A DNA stretch of 64,000 nt from Loxodes magnus. Lineage: Eukaryota > Ciliophora > Karyorelictea > Loxodida > Loxodidae. The position numbers were made by a program, and so were the translations under genes. Numbering within the stretch: position 1 is the stretch's first letter; every line of letters starts with the position of its first letter. This document shows positions 26,700 to 38,999 of the stretch, piece by piece. The notes under the pieces were generated by a model. It had not been told where the DNA came from and made no database searches. It saw only the letters and a program-made list of their open reading frames with translations. The stretch is from NCBI GenBank assembly GCA_946699065.1, contig CAMPDV010000014.1, forward strand, positions 1,178,001 through 1,242,000, given 5' to 3'.

Positions 26700-27530
26700 T
26701 TAAACTATAAATCTTTTTAACTTATGCTTGCTTTTTCGATTATCAAAGAAATATCTTTAGAAATTATTTAAGAAACTTTAAAATATGAAAGTTAATAATC
26801 TATTATAAATGCAAGAATTTACGTATCAACTTTGAAAATACCTATCTCATATGATTAAGTAAAGCTTGTTTTGTAATTATGTTTTAAAGAGATTTGATGA
26901 CTAAGAAATGAAAGCAAACTTTTCTAAGTTGCTAAAATTAAATTATTTAAGCTCTTTATCATTACATTTCAGATCTAATATCTTCAGCTTAATTTATTAA
27001 TTTCTTTAAAGTAATTGCCTTGTTACGCTTCTGTAGAAGTGGAGATTCTCTCACATTTTTAAAATATACTCTAGATTAATTACTTGGAATGCAATTTTTT
27101 TTATCTTTTCTTTAAATAAATAAAAGTTTCTTTGCTTAAATACTTTCTAATTAATTTTACTGATTAGAATCACTAACTTAGGCAGATGTAATAATACCTT
27201 CTCTTTTTTTTATTTAAAAAATGAAGGATTTTCTCGTATAGATTATGCTGGTTAGAATTAACTAGAATCAATCTTCTTCTAAGGAGTTTTTATTTCATAT
27301 TTTTACCTTCTTAGTTATTTAAAATCACCTTCCGAGGGTTGTTCTATGTCAATTTTTATTTGATTAGGACTAGAAGGTGATATTTAGAGTAGAAGCTTCT
27401 AAACTAGTGGATGCTGGCTATTTTTTAAATAATTTAGATATTTTTAAACTCTTAGATTAGCACTTTGTCTCTAGCAAGATATTTATCTTTCTTAACTATT
27501 AATTGCTTCGAAATTATTCTATTTCATCAT
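26700..27530 (-). CDS. P3 reading region, unit A (unknown)
   Basis: Starts at a double ATG (MMKQNNFEAINSQERQIS). A clearly protein-like stretch follows: ISPSSPNQIKIDIEQPSEGD, then DFKQLRRQKYEIKTPQKK and QFQPAQSIRENPSFFKQ. After an A-rich run near 27.2 kb the protein-like character moves to another frame (EGIITSAQVSDSNQQNQLES, later NQAEDIRSEM), suggesting about one frame change. The part with LINQAEDIRSE has a counterpart in unit B (NVIKEAEVIEQN) near 40.8 kb. Low-complexity toward the 3' end, so the end is approximate. Family unknown. Confidence 0.4.
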
Positions 27531-27560
27531 TTTTCATATCTATGATCTTCCATACTTTCC

Positions 27561-29393
27561 TATCTTTCAAGCTTTTAAATAAATTATTAAGATATTTCCC
27601 ATTTTTCCATTAAATGCTAAAGCTTTTATCTAAAATAAGCAGGATGATATAAACTAGAAATAATAGCGTCTAGTCTTTTTTAATTTGACATTTAATTTAA
27701 TAGAAATTATAAAGTTAATGAGTGCTAATAAAGCATTTTATCTTTAGCTTTTATAGTTCCATAAGCAATTTATCATAATTTATTAATATAAATAATACTT
27801 GCTTATTTATTTCTTTTAATTATTAAGAGAAACTGTATAATTAATGAATATCTAAATTTACATATTAAAATAGAAAATTTAATTAGTTAATTTAAGCATC
27901 AGGTGCCTTAAGCCATAATTATTGTTTGCTGCTTCTAAAATTTACCTTTTTCTTCTTAAAGTGGAGTGAGAATTATGATCCCTTTATCTGAAATAAAAAT
28001 ATTTCTTAGCATTATAAATAAATTCCTACTATTTAAATGGTATACACTAAAGTGTTAAATATTTAATATATTGTATTTAAATCCTTATCAATGATACTTT
28101 AATACAACTAAGAAAAAATAATTAAAGCTTTATAAAAAAGAAAACTACTTAAGCAAATAAAAGGATATTAAGAAAAAAAGGATAAATAGAAATATTTAAT
28201 TTTAAAGGGAGAACTTAAGAATAAAGAAATTTATCCTTTAAATGAAAGTTAAATAAATAGAAACTATTATTCTATCGTTAGCATACCTACACCCTAATTT
28301 CAATTTTATTGTCAAAGTTTTAGAAATTTACTTGATAAAAAACTAAAAAATTAGCATTTTAGTCAGATAAAACGTAACGAAAATATCTTAAAATTAGCAT
28401 TTCGAGTCTTTAAGCATTTGCTGAAGATTATAGTAATTTTAATAGAAAGTATATTGATTATTTTACATGGTTTATAATGTAAATTAACTATAATGTAATA
28501 ACTTAGATCAGAAGTTAAGTTCCTAATAAAGATATTGAAGAAATCTCTCAAGAGTCTTAATCATTCCTTTTATAACTCCTAGAAATATAATTTTGAATTC
28601 TTTTTAATTATTTTAATTATATAGTAGGTTAAATTAATTTTAATATAAATATCTTTTTAACTAGATAGGAGTAAATAGATATATAGTTACTGATAAAAAT
28701 AAATTTATAAGAAGACTAAGAAGCTTACTATTATTAAGGATTTTATTTTTTCTAAATTTTTATATTTTATAAGCTGTAAATTATAAACCTAAATAATAAT
28801 CACTAAACTCCTACAGCTCTTTTAAATAGTAGAAATGAAGCTAGCATTCTAAACTATTCTATCTAATTATATTTAAGCAGAAAATTTTATGAAATAATTT
28901 AGTGATATTAAAATTGACAATTCTTTGGCAATAATTTAATGATAAAATTTATAAATACAGTCGAATAAATTTAATAGCACATCTAATTTATTTAATTTGA
29001 TAAATAAACGTGATAAATAAGTAAAAATGAAATAAGATAAGAAACTAGAAGGTAATAATAAAATTTTATCTGTTCAGTTGAATAAAATTTCTTTAGTCTC
29101 AGATAATTTTAGTTATTTAAACTTATAAATTAAAAACTTAATTTTTAATTTTTTAATATAATAATTATAATTTTATAGGAATTTACGATGGAAAGTTTGA
29201 TCCCTTATATAATTAATTTATAAAAGTTAAAAAAGAGTATCTTAAGATAAAAATTGATATTTAAAAATAATTAAAGATCTTTGATTATAAGTGTTTCTTA
29301 GAAGTATTCTCTTTGTTGAGTTATAAATTTGATAAGCTTAAAATCTTTTATTTTCTTATTTTGTTGTTTATTCATTTTCTTATAAAAAGCTTA
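27561..29393. other. A+T-rich spacer between units A and B
   Basis: No supported gene. A short open frame of about 60 codons on the minus strand near 28.4-28.55 kb reads without interruption even in the standard code, but it has no paralogue and no recognisable character, so I leave it out. Confidence 0.4.
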
Positions 29394-29876
29394 ATGTCTC
29401 AATCAGATTAAAATACTATTAGTAGCCTTTCTCATATTTAGAGTCAATATTTTTCTAGAAATATCTTTATTAGTTTCTTATTTAATATGTTCAAGATTTC
29501 AACTGTTGACTTTCCTCAATATTTGTACTTCGTAATTTTAGATAATCAAGACAAAGAAAAATTGATAAAAGAAAAATTGAAAAGCGAAGTATTGTATTAG
29601 CAAATAGTAGAGTAATCCTTTATAATTCTATCAGTTTAATCTTATTCAAATGTTCTGTTAGAATATTATCTCTTTTAATTTTAGTTATTTAGGAAATAAT
29701 TTATACTAATGATATATATAGTAGGGAAAATATATTATATAAATGGGTTTTTTCTTATTTCTATCTTTTAAAATTTCATTTGCTATTTTATCTAATGTAG
29801 CCTTATTTTCTCTGCCTACTAATTAAAAAAAATTTAGATTTATAGGGAATTGAGTTATTTAGATAAATAATACTGA
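29394..29876 (+). CDS. possible UAS/thioredoxin-fold fragment
   Basis: A 160-codon frame from MSQSDQNTISSLSHIQS to a UGA at 29874. The middle reads YLYFVILDNQDKEKLIKEKL followed by SEVLYQQIVEQSFIILSVQS, then MIYIVGKIYYINGF. The order 'strand, Asp-rich turn, long helix, SFI-x-L-x-V-x-S strand, later I-x-x-x-G-x-x-x-x-I-x-GF' recalls the UAS (thioredoxin-like) domain at the front of UBXN4/FAF-type ubiquitin adaptors. After about residue 125 the translation becomes hydrophobic noise, and no UBX domain is seen. If the family call is right this is a truncated copy. Confidence 0.3.
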
Positions 29877-31040
29877 AACTTTTATTAGATAAATCTTGCT
29901 ATAAGATGCGAATTTAGATGCCTTAGTTTAATAATGTAATAATATTAATGTTCCTAAACATAAAGTGTAAATAAATGTATTCCAATAATTAGAAATTGAA
30001 TTAAAATAATATTTTATTGCTTTAGTTAGCATAACAATAGATACTTTACTTAGAAATATTTTTATAGGTTTAGTATTTAAATTATTAACAGAAGATATAA
30101 ATACCTTTCTTTAAAATTATCTTATTTCTATCATATATAATACCAATTAAATTAAATAGAGCTTCATTACATTTCTTCCTAAATATTAAAATTATCTAAC
30201 TTACTTTATTAACTTAAAAAACTAAAAAAAATATCAGGATAATAAAAAACCTTATAATTAAAAGAAATTAATGAACTATTGAGTGTATAGAGATTATATA
30301 TTTTCTAAAATGATATTGGTGAAAACTTAAATACACTTCATTCTAGCTAATAAAATAACTATAAAGCACTTAATAGCAAATATAGTAGTATCACTCTAAT
30401 CTGTTAATAAGTATAGATATTTGCATATAATCCTTATTCTTTAAATTAATATTTCCTTTATTATTTTCTAAGTTATTATATAATGCTTTACTTTATTCTT
30501 ACGTATTTAAATTACAAATTCTTAAGATAGAGGTATATGATTTATTTTATAAAGTATTCTTAAAATAATTTCTGGAATCTTTGAAAAAATATAAAAGCCA
30601 TTTAGAATATTAGAAATAAGGTTAGATTTAATACTTTGATGCTAATAAAAATAAATAAACTTAATTAAAATTAGAAAGATACATATTAATATTAATAAGT
30701 CTATTACATTATTATAAAGGCTTATAAATAGATAAGTCTATTTATAAGTTTATTATTTACTTTATTCAGAAATTAAATAATAACTTATTTATAGCATCAC
30801 AACCATTTTAAATTAATATTGCTACATTTTTATGATTTATGAGTAGACTGACATATCCCATATGGTTGGTTTGTCATAATATAATGAAATATTAAGCTAC
30901 ATAAGTTAAAAATCATTTAATTATCATTAAAAAAGCATTAAACTACATAGAATTACTATAAATTGCGAATTCACTCAGCATTTTTCTCATATCATTATGC
31001 TTTATTAAGATTTTCATTCAATTATTTATAATTGAAAAAA
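29877..31040. other. A+T-rich spacer, nothing supported
   Basis: Both strands give short low-complexity frames only. No repeat shared with other parts of the window was noticed. Confidence 0.4.
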
Positions 31041-31051
31041 TGGACAATGTG

Positions 31052-31260
31052 TCCTAGTCAGCTGAGTAGTAATTTGGTGCAATGCATACTTCATTAAAGA
31101 TAATTTTGTATTAGATGCAGCATTGATAAGTAAGGACGAGACTTTTGTGTGATAAACTCATTTGAGGATTCTCTCTTTTGAAACGAGAAACTGACTAGAG
31201 AACGCTGAAGTTCAGGCCTCAGAGTTCTCCTGATTTCACATGTCACTTATCTAGACAGGA
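31052..31260. ncRNA. candidate structured RNA, about 210 nt
   Basis: A sharply GC-richer island in A+T-rich DNA with several nested pairings. TCCTAGTC at 31052-31059 can close with GACAGGA at 31254-31260 (one bulge), enclosing the island. Inside are GAAC/GTTC and TCAGG/CCTGA hairpins near 31.20-31.23 kb, and ATTCTCTC with GAGA repeats. A GGACA/TGTCC hairpin sits just outside at about 31.04 kb. T runs lie outside both ends (a TTTTTT on the minus strand near 31.035 kb, a TTTTT on the plus strand near 31.27 kb), so a Pol III transcript is possible on either strand. I could not match it to 5S, U1-U6, SRP, RNase P or a tRNA. Confidence 0.4.
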
Positions 31261-31422
31261 ATCAGGAATAATTTTTATGCATAATTTAATTATATATGCT
31301 ATTTAAAACAAAATTTGAATTTTATCTATTACTTTTTAACTCTAAACTTCAGGAAAAAGCCATAAAAATTTAGAGAAAGAAGATAATCAATTTTGATTTC
31401 AAAAACGTAGAAAAAAGAAAAA

Positions 31423-31684
31423 ATGGCCAAAGACCAAGTGAAATTAGAAAAATTACTAGAATATTAATAGCAATAAAATTTAGTTTCTTTTTTAATATTA
31501 GTGATTCCAATAATGGTGGTACCATGCTAATTTATTTATTTTTATGCATTTAATTACTTTTAATGGTAGAATAATTATGATAGATAATGTTTCTAAAAAA
31601 AATTATTTATTTATGATATAAAATTATGTTGAAGATTAGTCATTGAAAAAAGAATAATTAGAATTTATTAAAGATAATAAGTGA
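31423..31684 (+). CDS. small VMA21-like membrane protein, one frame change
   Basis: MAKDQVKLEKLLEYQQQQ is followed by a hydrophobic segment (SFLILVIPIMVV) with the VMA21-like pattern of a membrane helix ending in a proline. After about 135 bases the coding character moves by one base to NGRIIMIDNVSKKNYLFMIQ, then VEDQSLKKEQLEFIKDNK and UGA. The total of about 87 residues, two helices and a charged tail after '..V/A-x-E-D' resembles the V-ATPase assembly factor VMA21, an ER protein. A one-base shift rather than a usable intron separates the halves, so this is either an allele or assembly error or a recent pseudogene. Family assignment is tentative. Confidence 0.35.
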
Positions 31685-33566
31685 AAATTATTTCCTTAAC
31701 TACTATTTAATTTTAGTTTTATTTGTTATTTTAACTTTCATTTTAAATTGTTCACTTCTGTTTTTAAAATTCTTTACCTGGTTTTTAAGTTTAGATATGT
31801 ATTTGTGAAATTTATTTAAAGTTTTAATTTTGTCAGTATATCTTGCTTATATCTAATTTCAGTAATAAGTTTTAAATTTATTCAAAAAATCAAAATTTGT
31901 TTTAAATTTAAATTAGTATTTTATGTCCTTTAAACATTCTAACAATCTTTTATCTAGCCTTTAAATTTTATTTTTCTATTTTATTTAGAATGTTTATGTT
32001 ATTCTTATATATGGATAAATGTAGTTCTAATTATAATAAATATAATGAGAAAAGCTTAAACTTTAATTGATTATTTTATAAATATATTTTCCTCTTTTCG
32101 GTATTTCAATTTCTTTAAGATCCTTAAGATATGGTATTTTAGGTATTGACTTCATTAGTCAGATTTATTTATTTTATGTTTAACTGCTTTTATTTAAAAT
32201 TTAGTTAGTTTAAATTAGGTGCTATATTTCAATAGTTATTACTCAGCTTCTTTATTTAAGCTTATTAAAACATAAATGTCTTGAAAATTAAGGTTCATTC
32301 TAAATTTATTTAAATTTCAATAACTTTCGCAAAATTAAATAGAAATAAAGCTTTGAAAATAAAATTGCTTTAAGATAGTAAATAGACATATCTAGACTTA
32401 TAGCTTTAATAAGGATTTAATGCTATAATTAAATATAATTAGGACTATTTTCAGCTTAGCTAGTATTAAATCAGATAAATATAGCATTCAGTATCTTAAA
32501 ATTTAGTATAATAAACCATTTTAACTGTCTTAAAGCTTTAGTGAATGTAAATAATTATTAAATAAAGCTATACAATATTACTCTTATTTTTGGTTCCTTC
32601 ATTAAAGGTTTTTCTTATTAATTTTCTTGGATATATAATATATTCTGCTATCTATTTTAATATTTTTCTCTTTCTCTATTTTTAAAAATCTTCAGTATCA
32701 TGTTCTCAGATAATCTCTTCAATTTTTTCTGTCAAAGTTGCAATTACAATAATTTTAGTGTTAAAAGAACTTTCTATTCCTTTTCGAAAATTTTAATTGT
32801 ATTATAGAGAAACAATATACAAGCTTCTAGATATTTACTTAAATTATTAATGAGATCTTATATAAATAAGAACTGAGACTTAGTGAATTAATTTCAATAG
32901 CTAAAAAGAAAAATAGAATGCTGTTCTGCTGAATTAAATAGTTATATTTTTTGTTTTTTTTTAATTGTTTTATTCTCTTAATTTACTTTAAGAGTGAGTG
33001 AAGATAATAACTACTTTAATGTATTTAGGAATTTGGGCTATTAATATCTTTAATTTAATTTTATAGGAAGTAGTAAGCTATAGTATCTCAGTTTTAATGA
33101 TTGCGTTGTAGTTAAATATAATTAGATTGATCTTTATTTAGGCTTTAAAGAAAAATTAAAGATGCTAGCTATATTTTTATTATTTGATTATCTTTCTTTA
33201 GATTGAACTTAAAATAATTTAAAGTACCTTATTATTTAGCATACCTCTATATTAAATTTATAATTAAGAAGCTATTCTTATTATGCAGAAAGATTAAACC
33301 TTGTAAAAATATAAGAAACATGATATAGTATGAAGATATTCTATTATTAGCAAGATATGATATACATTATACTTTATACATCTATTTATTATTTTATTAG
33401 GATGTTAAAAGATAAAACTATAATAAACTTTATAATTTTAGTTATTAACTTAAATGTGACACTATCTAGTTACTTACAAATAGACTTAATGAAAGTTATT
33501 AATAGATATCATTTCAACTTAAAATGGAATAACTAATAACTTATGTAATGTTTATCAGACTATGTT

Positions 33567-35783
33567 TCAGCTTTCTTCTAATACTTTCTTTGCTTGACTA
33601 GCCTTGCTTACTACTCTTTTTGAAGCGGTATTAATAGACAATCCTAGGCTTAATAATTTATCCTGCATGTCACTAATTCACTATTGATTACTATCACAGA
33701 ACTTCTATAAACTTTGATTGTTATACAACTTATGTGAAATGCCATCTTAATTCTTACTAATGAAAGATAAATAATTTCCACTTTCAATATCATTTTAAAT
33801 TAATTGTGTTTCTACTTATTTTCTACCTGAAAGCAAAAAAGTTTTAATTATTAGCAGCTGTATTAAACTAGCTATTACTATAAGATTCTATTTTTATCTA
33901 AAGCTAAGCTAAGTCTTAGAAAGTTTTAGTTACTCTGGCTTCAAAAGCATCTTTGCTATAAATAACTTTGTTAATAGGAAAAAGCAAACTAGCATTGATT
34001 TTATTTCAAGTTAGTTTCCATGATGAAAGTTCTATATTCTACTTTTTTCAAAGGGAGTAAGAAATTCTAAGTGAAATCTGATTGTAGGACTTGCAATGAC
34101 GAAGTTAAAATAAAAAGCTAAAGCATCTGGTATTTATTCAGAATTCTTTACTAGTGCTGTACAAAGCTCGTTGAAAATTTACTTCAAATGAGATCCTTAA
34201 TTATTTGCCTCAACATTTGATTCAGATTGGGATAAATTATTAGACTATAATTCTGAAGTTGAACTTTAATCAATATTTTAACTATCAATTATTCTACTTA
34301 AATCTAGGTCAGGATTATTTATCACTTTTTATAATGCTTTCTTACAAATCTTTAAGATTCATTTGAAAGCTACTATTTAGTTCTCTTGCTTTTCTTTTTC
34401 ATAGTCTATAGTTTCCTATGAATACTTTCAAAGTAGTTCCATTCTCTAACTTTCCTCAACTTAAGAATTTTCTTTTTTTTAAATATCCAACTCTTCGACA
34501 TCTTTCTAAATTTCTTACTAAGCTTAATTCCCTTCTGCTTTATTTTCTTCTTTTAGTTGATTTTATTCTTATTAATTGTTACTTTAAACCTAAAATATCT
34601 CATAATCTTTTATCTATTTTTCTTCTAATTTATCTTGGATTTGTAGTTATTTGTTCATATCAAATTTATTATATTAATTAATAATAAAATTTTATATTAA
34701 CTTGAAATTTTCTCTATCGAAGTTTTGCTTGTTAAAAGTCTTTTTGACTGCTATTGGGTTTTAATCCTTAATATCGTTATAAATGAATAAACTTTTTCTT
34801 GCCTTTTCTGGAATTTTTTGATATGAAACTTTATTAAAGTTTATAGTTTTACATTTTTAAAAAGGGATTTTAGAATAACTGCTCAAGGATTTATTCCTTT
34901 TTAGAATCTTTTCCTCATTTTCTTAGCGTATTAAGCTTTACTATATAGCTTAGCTTATATTCTAATCTAAAAAAGAACTTTCTGCTTCTTTATATTGTGA
35001 AGCTAATTGTAACCTGCTCAATTTTTAAATTTATCCTTACTAAAATTGGTTTTTTGGGGGTTCTTCAGCTATTTTCTACAAAAACTCTTATCTTTTATTT
35101 GCATATTTAGGTGATTCTTAAAAGGAACTCTCTAGTTAACAGTCAGAAAAAAGAAATTATTTCTATTGCTAACCTTGGAGTCAGTTTGGGGTAATTGAGT
35201 ATTTATTTTTCATTTTCTACTCTCTATTTATTATGTTTGCGATCTTCTTATTACTACTCTCCTAAGCAGGTTTTATCTAGAATAACTATTATGATTGATT
35301 CAATTACTTCTTTTCATCGATTTAAAGGGAAGGAATATTAGATTGATCCAAAAGGGCAACTTTTTCATCTTAAAGTTCCCTTAAACTGACATTTAACTTG
35401 CTATTCTAAAAAATTTTTAATTTTTTTTTAACTTTTGAAATAGCTGGTAAGGGATTGATTTATACACTCCTATAGTTTATATTAAGAGATGGAAACTAAT
35501 AATCATTAGTGACAGGCTAAGCCTATTTCTTGAACGGAAATACTTTTCTTCTTTAAGTAATTTTAATTTAATTCTTTAATATCTAATAACTCTGGTCAGT
35601 CCTACTCTCAGAATTGAGGCTCCTACCTTATAATTTTCAATTTATCTCACTTTCAAGATTTTTTTCCTGCTATTTATCTAATTTTAGCTCTGGCTTACTA
35701 TTTTTCTTGTTAAGAGACTATCTACTTACTATTTTTAGAGATTAGTTTAATATTTCACTCCCTTAGGTCTCTCTCACTTTCAT
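33567..35783 (-). CDS. P protein, intact 738-residue copy (unknown family)
   Basis: One uninterrupted frame of 739 codons from MKVRETQGSEILNQSLK to KKVLEES-UGA. Residues 1 to about 450 are rich in Gln, Ser, Asn and Lys and look disordered, with conserved islands KMKNKYSITPNWLQG (about 190-204) and FNKQNFDRENFKLIQNFI (about 380). From about 465 a conserved domain begins (VAFKWILKICKKALQKV). It includes IPDALAFYFNFVIASPTIRF, two hydrophobic helices (SMLVCFFLLTKLFIAKMLL and NLIVIASLIQLLIIKTFLL) and ISHKLYNNQSLQKFCDSNQ. UGA encodes Trp at residues 49, 201, 452, 475 and 702; residue 702 is UGG in unit C. The same codon then ends the frame here and in C. The hydrophobic helices could be membrane-spanning or buried. 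No known domain recognised; role unknown. Confidence 0.75.
33831..34148. repeat. patch near-identical in units A, B and D
   Basis: About 318 bases inside the P gene match 17,507-17,825 and 62,702-63,020 almost perfectly, while the flanking parts of unit B differ from A and D at many sites. It covers codons for the hydrophobic helices and the FVIASPTIRF block. Synonymous identity points to gene conversion or very recent copying rather than protein-level selection alone. Confidence 0.65.
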
Positions 35784-36299
35784 TTTATAAAAGAGTCCTA
35801 ATTAAGCTTCTTAAATATGGATGCTATTAATTTTATTTAATTAAAAGGTTAGAGATTAATAGTCTTTTAGTCGTAGTCTTAGAATTAAATAAAGCTACTA
35901 AAATTTAAATAACTTAGCTCTATTCACTTGCTTATAAAATACCTTCTGAGATTTAAAAATTAAGTTGAGAGATTTATAGTGACTAAAGTAATGAAAGGAA
36001 GATCTAAATGGTTATTATAATATGAGTAATATGATGATGCTATTTATTTGAAATCAATATTGCTTTAATATCTTAAGCTTAAATATTTAAACATTCAAGT
36101 CTTTACTAGAAGAGTGTAAAAGAATATTTTAAGTTGGGTAGTTCTAGAAACCAATCTGGATTGCTAAATTATTCTAGTTTAAAGATAAATAAATTTATAT
36201 AATGAAGCATATTGGTTTGATGTAAATTAAAAACAAACATATAAACAAATTTTAAAGCTATTCCTTAATCTTAAATAATAACTAAATATATAAATAATT

Positions 36300-36527
36300 A
36301 GAAATATTAAACATAAAACTTAGAAACTTTTAAATCATAAATAAAATAGAAAGCTTTGAAACAGATAATAACAGGAGCTAAAAAGGAAAATATGATATAT
36401 GAAAGCAAATTGTATATAAGATATAAAACTGAAATATTCTAAAGTTAAACTAATACAATTAGAAGAAGAAAAACTATTTTCTTTTAGAATGTTTTCTCAT
36501 TTTAAAGCATTAAGATTATATAACTGA
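36300..36527 (+). CDS. small plus-strand reading region, unit B
   Basis: Counterpart of the unit A region ending at 20,257. The last 30 codons (VKLIQLEEEKLFSFRMFS, FKALRLYN) align with that copy and end in UGA at the same point. Upstream similarity fades and UGA codons appear, so only the 3' part is supported. Confidence 0.22.
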
Positions 36528-38999
36528 AAATTGCCAATTTAAATTATAATCTTGTTATTAGTTTATAATTAAGATGCTTCAGTCAAAAAATCTCAAGTTA
36601 GTACATTAGTTTCTTGAGATTTTAATTACGCATACATCTGCAATTAAGAACAATAAATATTGTTGTAGTCAATTGGAACGTTAAAAAAATTTTGAACTTT
36701 GTGCAAAAAAGCTTAGTTTAAAGAATGGACAAATTTATTAGATTCAACACCCCTTTTACTAAAAAAGCACTAGTAAAGAATTTATTTAGGAAGTAAGATT
36801 TTTATTTCAAAAATTCAAACTTAGAATTGAACTTTGATAGTTGTAGTCTTTCTTACTCGTTCCTTTATAAGTTTAATACTTTTTATTGTTTGATTAAGTT
36901 AATAAAAGAGATAAACTACAAAAGGAAATATGATACTTAGTTCTTTTAGCTTAAAATAGTTTTAGGTATTTTATTAGTAAATTACCTATTAATTTAAAAT
37001 AGAATTTAAATAACCTGCTAATATAAAACTACAATCTATTTGATGCTTTAAAGTAGTTTCTACTATAAAGTTATAATACACATATCTTCTACTTAGTTAT
37101 CTTTTATATTTAAAACCAGTTTTTTTCTCTCTTTACCTTCTAATTTTATAAAATATAAATAGATATATAAATTAGCTAAATAGGAATGTATAATATTCTA
37201 TATTTAATACTTCAAGAGTATTTAGAAACTAATGGTTACACTGTATGAATTATTCTGATCCTATTTAATTTTATATAAAGCCAAATAAGGTTTTAAGGAT
37301 ATTTAGTGCTTAGTATATAAAAGAAAAAATAATAGACATAGAGTATTTATTAATTTTGCTTCTTTAAGTTTTAAAGAAAAGATAATTAATTTAGTAATTA
37401 GGTAGGATAAAAGCTTATTAGTCTGTAAATCTTTAAACTATTAAAAGGATCTTACTAGTAATTTCTTTTATTAAGATTTAGGTCTTTCTTATCTTTGTGC
37501 TATCAAATTTTTATAAGGAATATAAAAAACTTTTATAAAGGATTAGGTTAATATTTTAGATTGAATAGCAATATAAAAGTTATGCTATATAATTTTACTA
37601 GAACTTAAATAAAAAAGCTAGGAGTTATAAATGTATAAAAAAGATAAAATCACCATTAGAAATTTTAATTAAAGTAAAGTATCTAAATATATGGAATATT
37701 TCTAGTTCTTCTTAATTAAATAAAAATTATTAAATATTATATTAAACCTTGAGCTGTAGGATTTAATTTTATCTTATGAAAGAATTTGCTTACTTTAGAT
37801 AAATCCTTGCTAATTTGGCATTAAGCTTAATACTAAATTAAGAGTCATGTTTACTTTATTTAAAAAGATTTAATTAAATATTAGATTTATAAATTTTGAG
37901 AAGATTTTAAAGTTTCTTAGCTTAAATAAATGTATAATAGATTAAATATTTACACGTATAGCTTATTAAGAAATTTTACTAGCATCTCTTGGTTCAATTT
38001 AATAAAAAGGAATAAAAACAAAAATATTTTAATGTATGTATAATCCTTATTTCTTCATTTTTGGTACATTTATTTTATGATAATTATGAAAGGTTTAATT
38101 GTATAGAAATTGTGAAAGTTAAGAACTAAATATTTAAGATATAGCATGTAATATATTTCTATTATAGCTCTAAATAAGTTATTTATTTCTCTTTTTAGTT
38201 TGATTCTAGTTAAAACGCATTATTTGTTTTTCTATATTCTAAGCATTAGTTAAATCTTAAATAATCACATACTTTAGTTAATTGAAGTATGTATTTGCTA
38301 TATCATTTCACTTATTTTTATTCATATTAAATTTATTTTCTATTTGCTTCACACCAGATCAAATTACTCTGCTTTTAACTCTAATTCTTTCATTTCTTTT
38401 TTCCTAGGTATTTAGAAGGTAAATGCTTAATTTATAAATAGAAAGATAAAAATTAGATAAAGTGAGAAGAATAAGGTTAATATAAATTGTTAGAGTATAA
38501 TAAAGTTATAATACCTTTATTTGATACCTCATATATTAAGCTTTATTAACTCCTACAATCATATTATAAAGTTTATCTTACATTTGCTATTATGTTATTA
38601 TGCTTGTTTAATAACCAACATTCCAATATTTCTTATTATAAAGTTGTAATAACCACTATATCCACTTAAAGTGCCTTATTATATCATTAGAGTATATCTA
38701 ACCTTCTTTTTAAGTTAATTAGCATGTAATAATCAATAAAGTCCTATTTTTTAGTATTTCTAAAACAGTGAATAATAAAAGAGTTATACCAATCTATAAA
38801 TACCTAGTCTATTTTTATAAGGCATTTAATTCCATATAAGATATAAACAGCATTAATTATTTCTATTATAATAACTATTGGAATATATTTAAATATTATT
38901 ATTACTTTGGTTGCTAATATTTTTATCTAAGATAAAGAAATAAATTAAGATATAACAAAGGATAATTGGTTATAACAAAAAAACCAAATATATGTTTAT

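Larger units (their letters stand above)
15720..27560 (-). repeat. repeated unit A (P, P2, P3 genes)
   Basis: First of four related units in the same orientation. From about 15.72 kb it aligns with unit D (from about 60.9 kb); from about 16.14 kb it aligns with unit B (from about 32.36 kb). It contains a 1.3-1.5 kb non-coding flank, the P gene, about 3.7 kb of mostly non-coding DNA shared with B, the P2 gene and the P3 region. Shared landmarks between P and P2 in A and B include a block near 22.80-22.88 kb matching 38.59-38.68 kb. Outer limits are judged by eye; no terminal repeats were found. Confidence 0.6.

Noticed and set aside
34418-34681. Standard-code open frame of 87 codons on the plus strand
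   Set aside because: It lies antisense to the intact P frame, and its hydrophobic Phe/Leu composition is the mirror of Lys/Gln/Glu codons on the other strand.
3300-35783. Tetrahymena-type code with UGA only as stop
   Set aside because: It cuts the best-supported proteins, and paralogues show UGA facing UGG.
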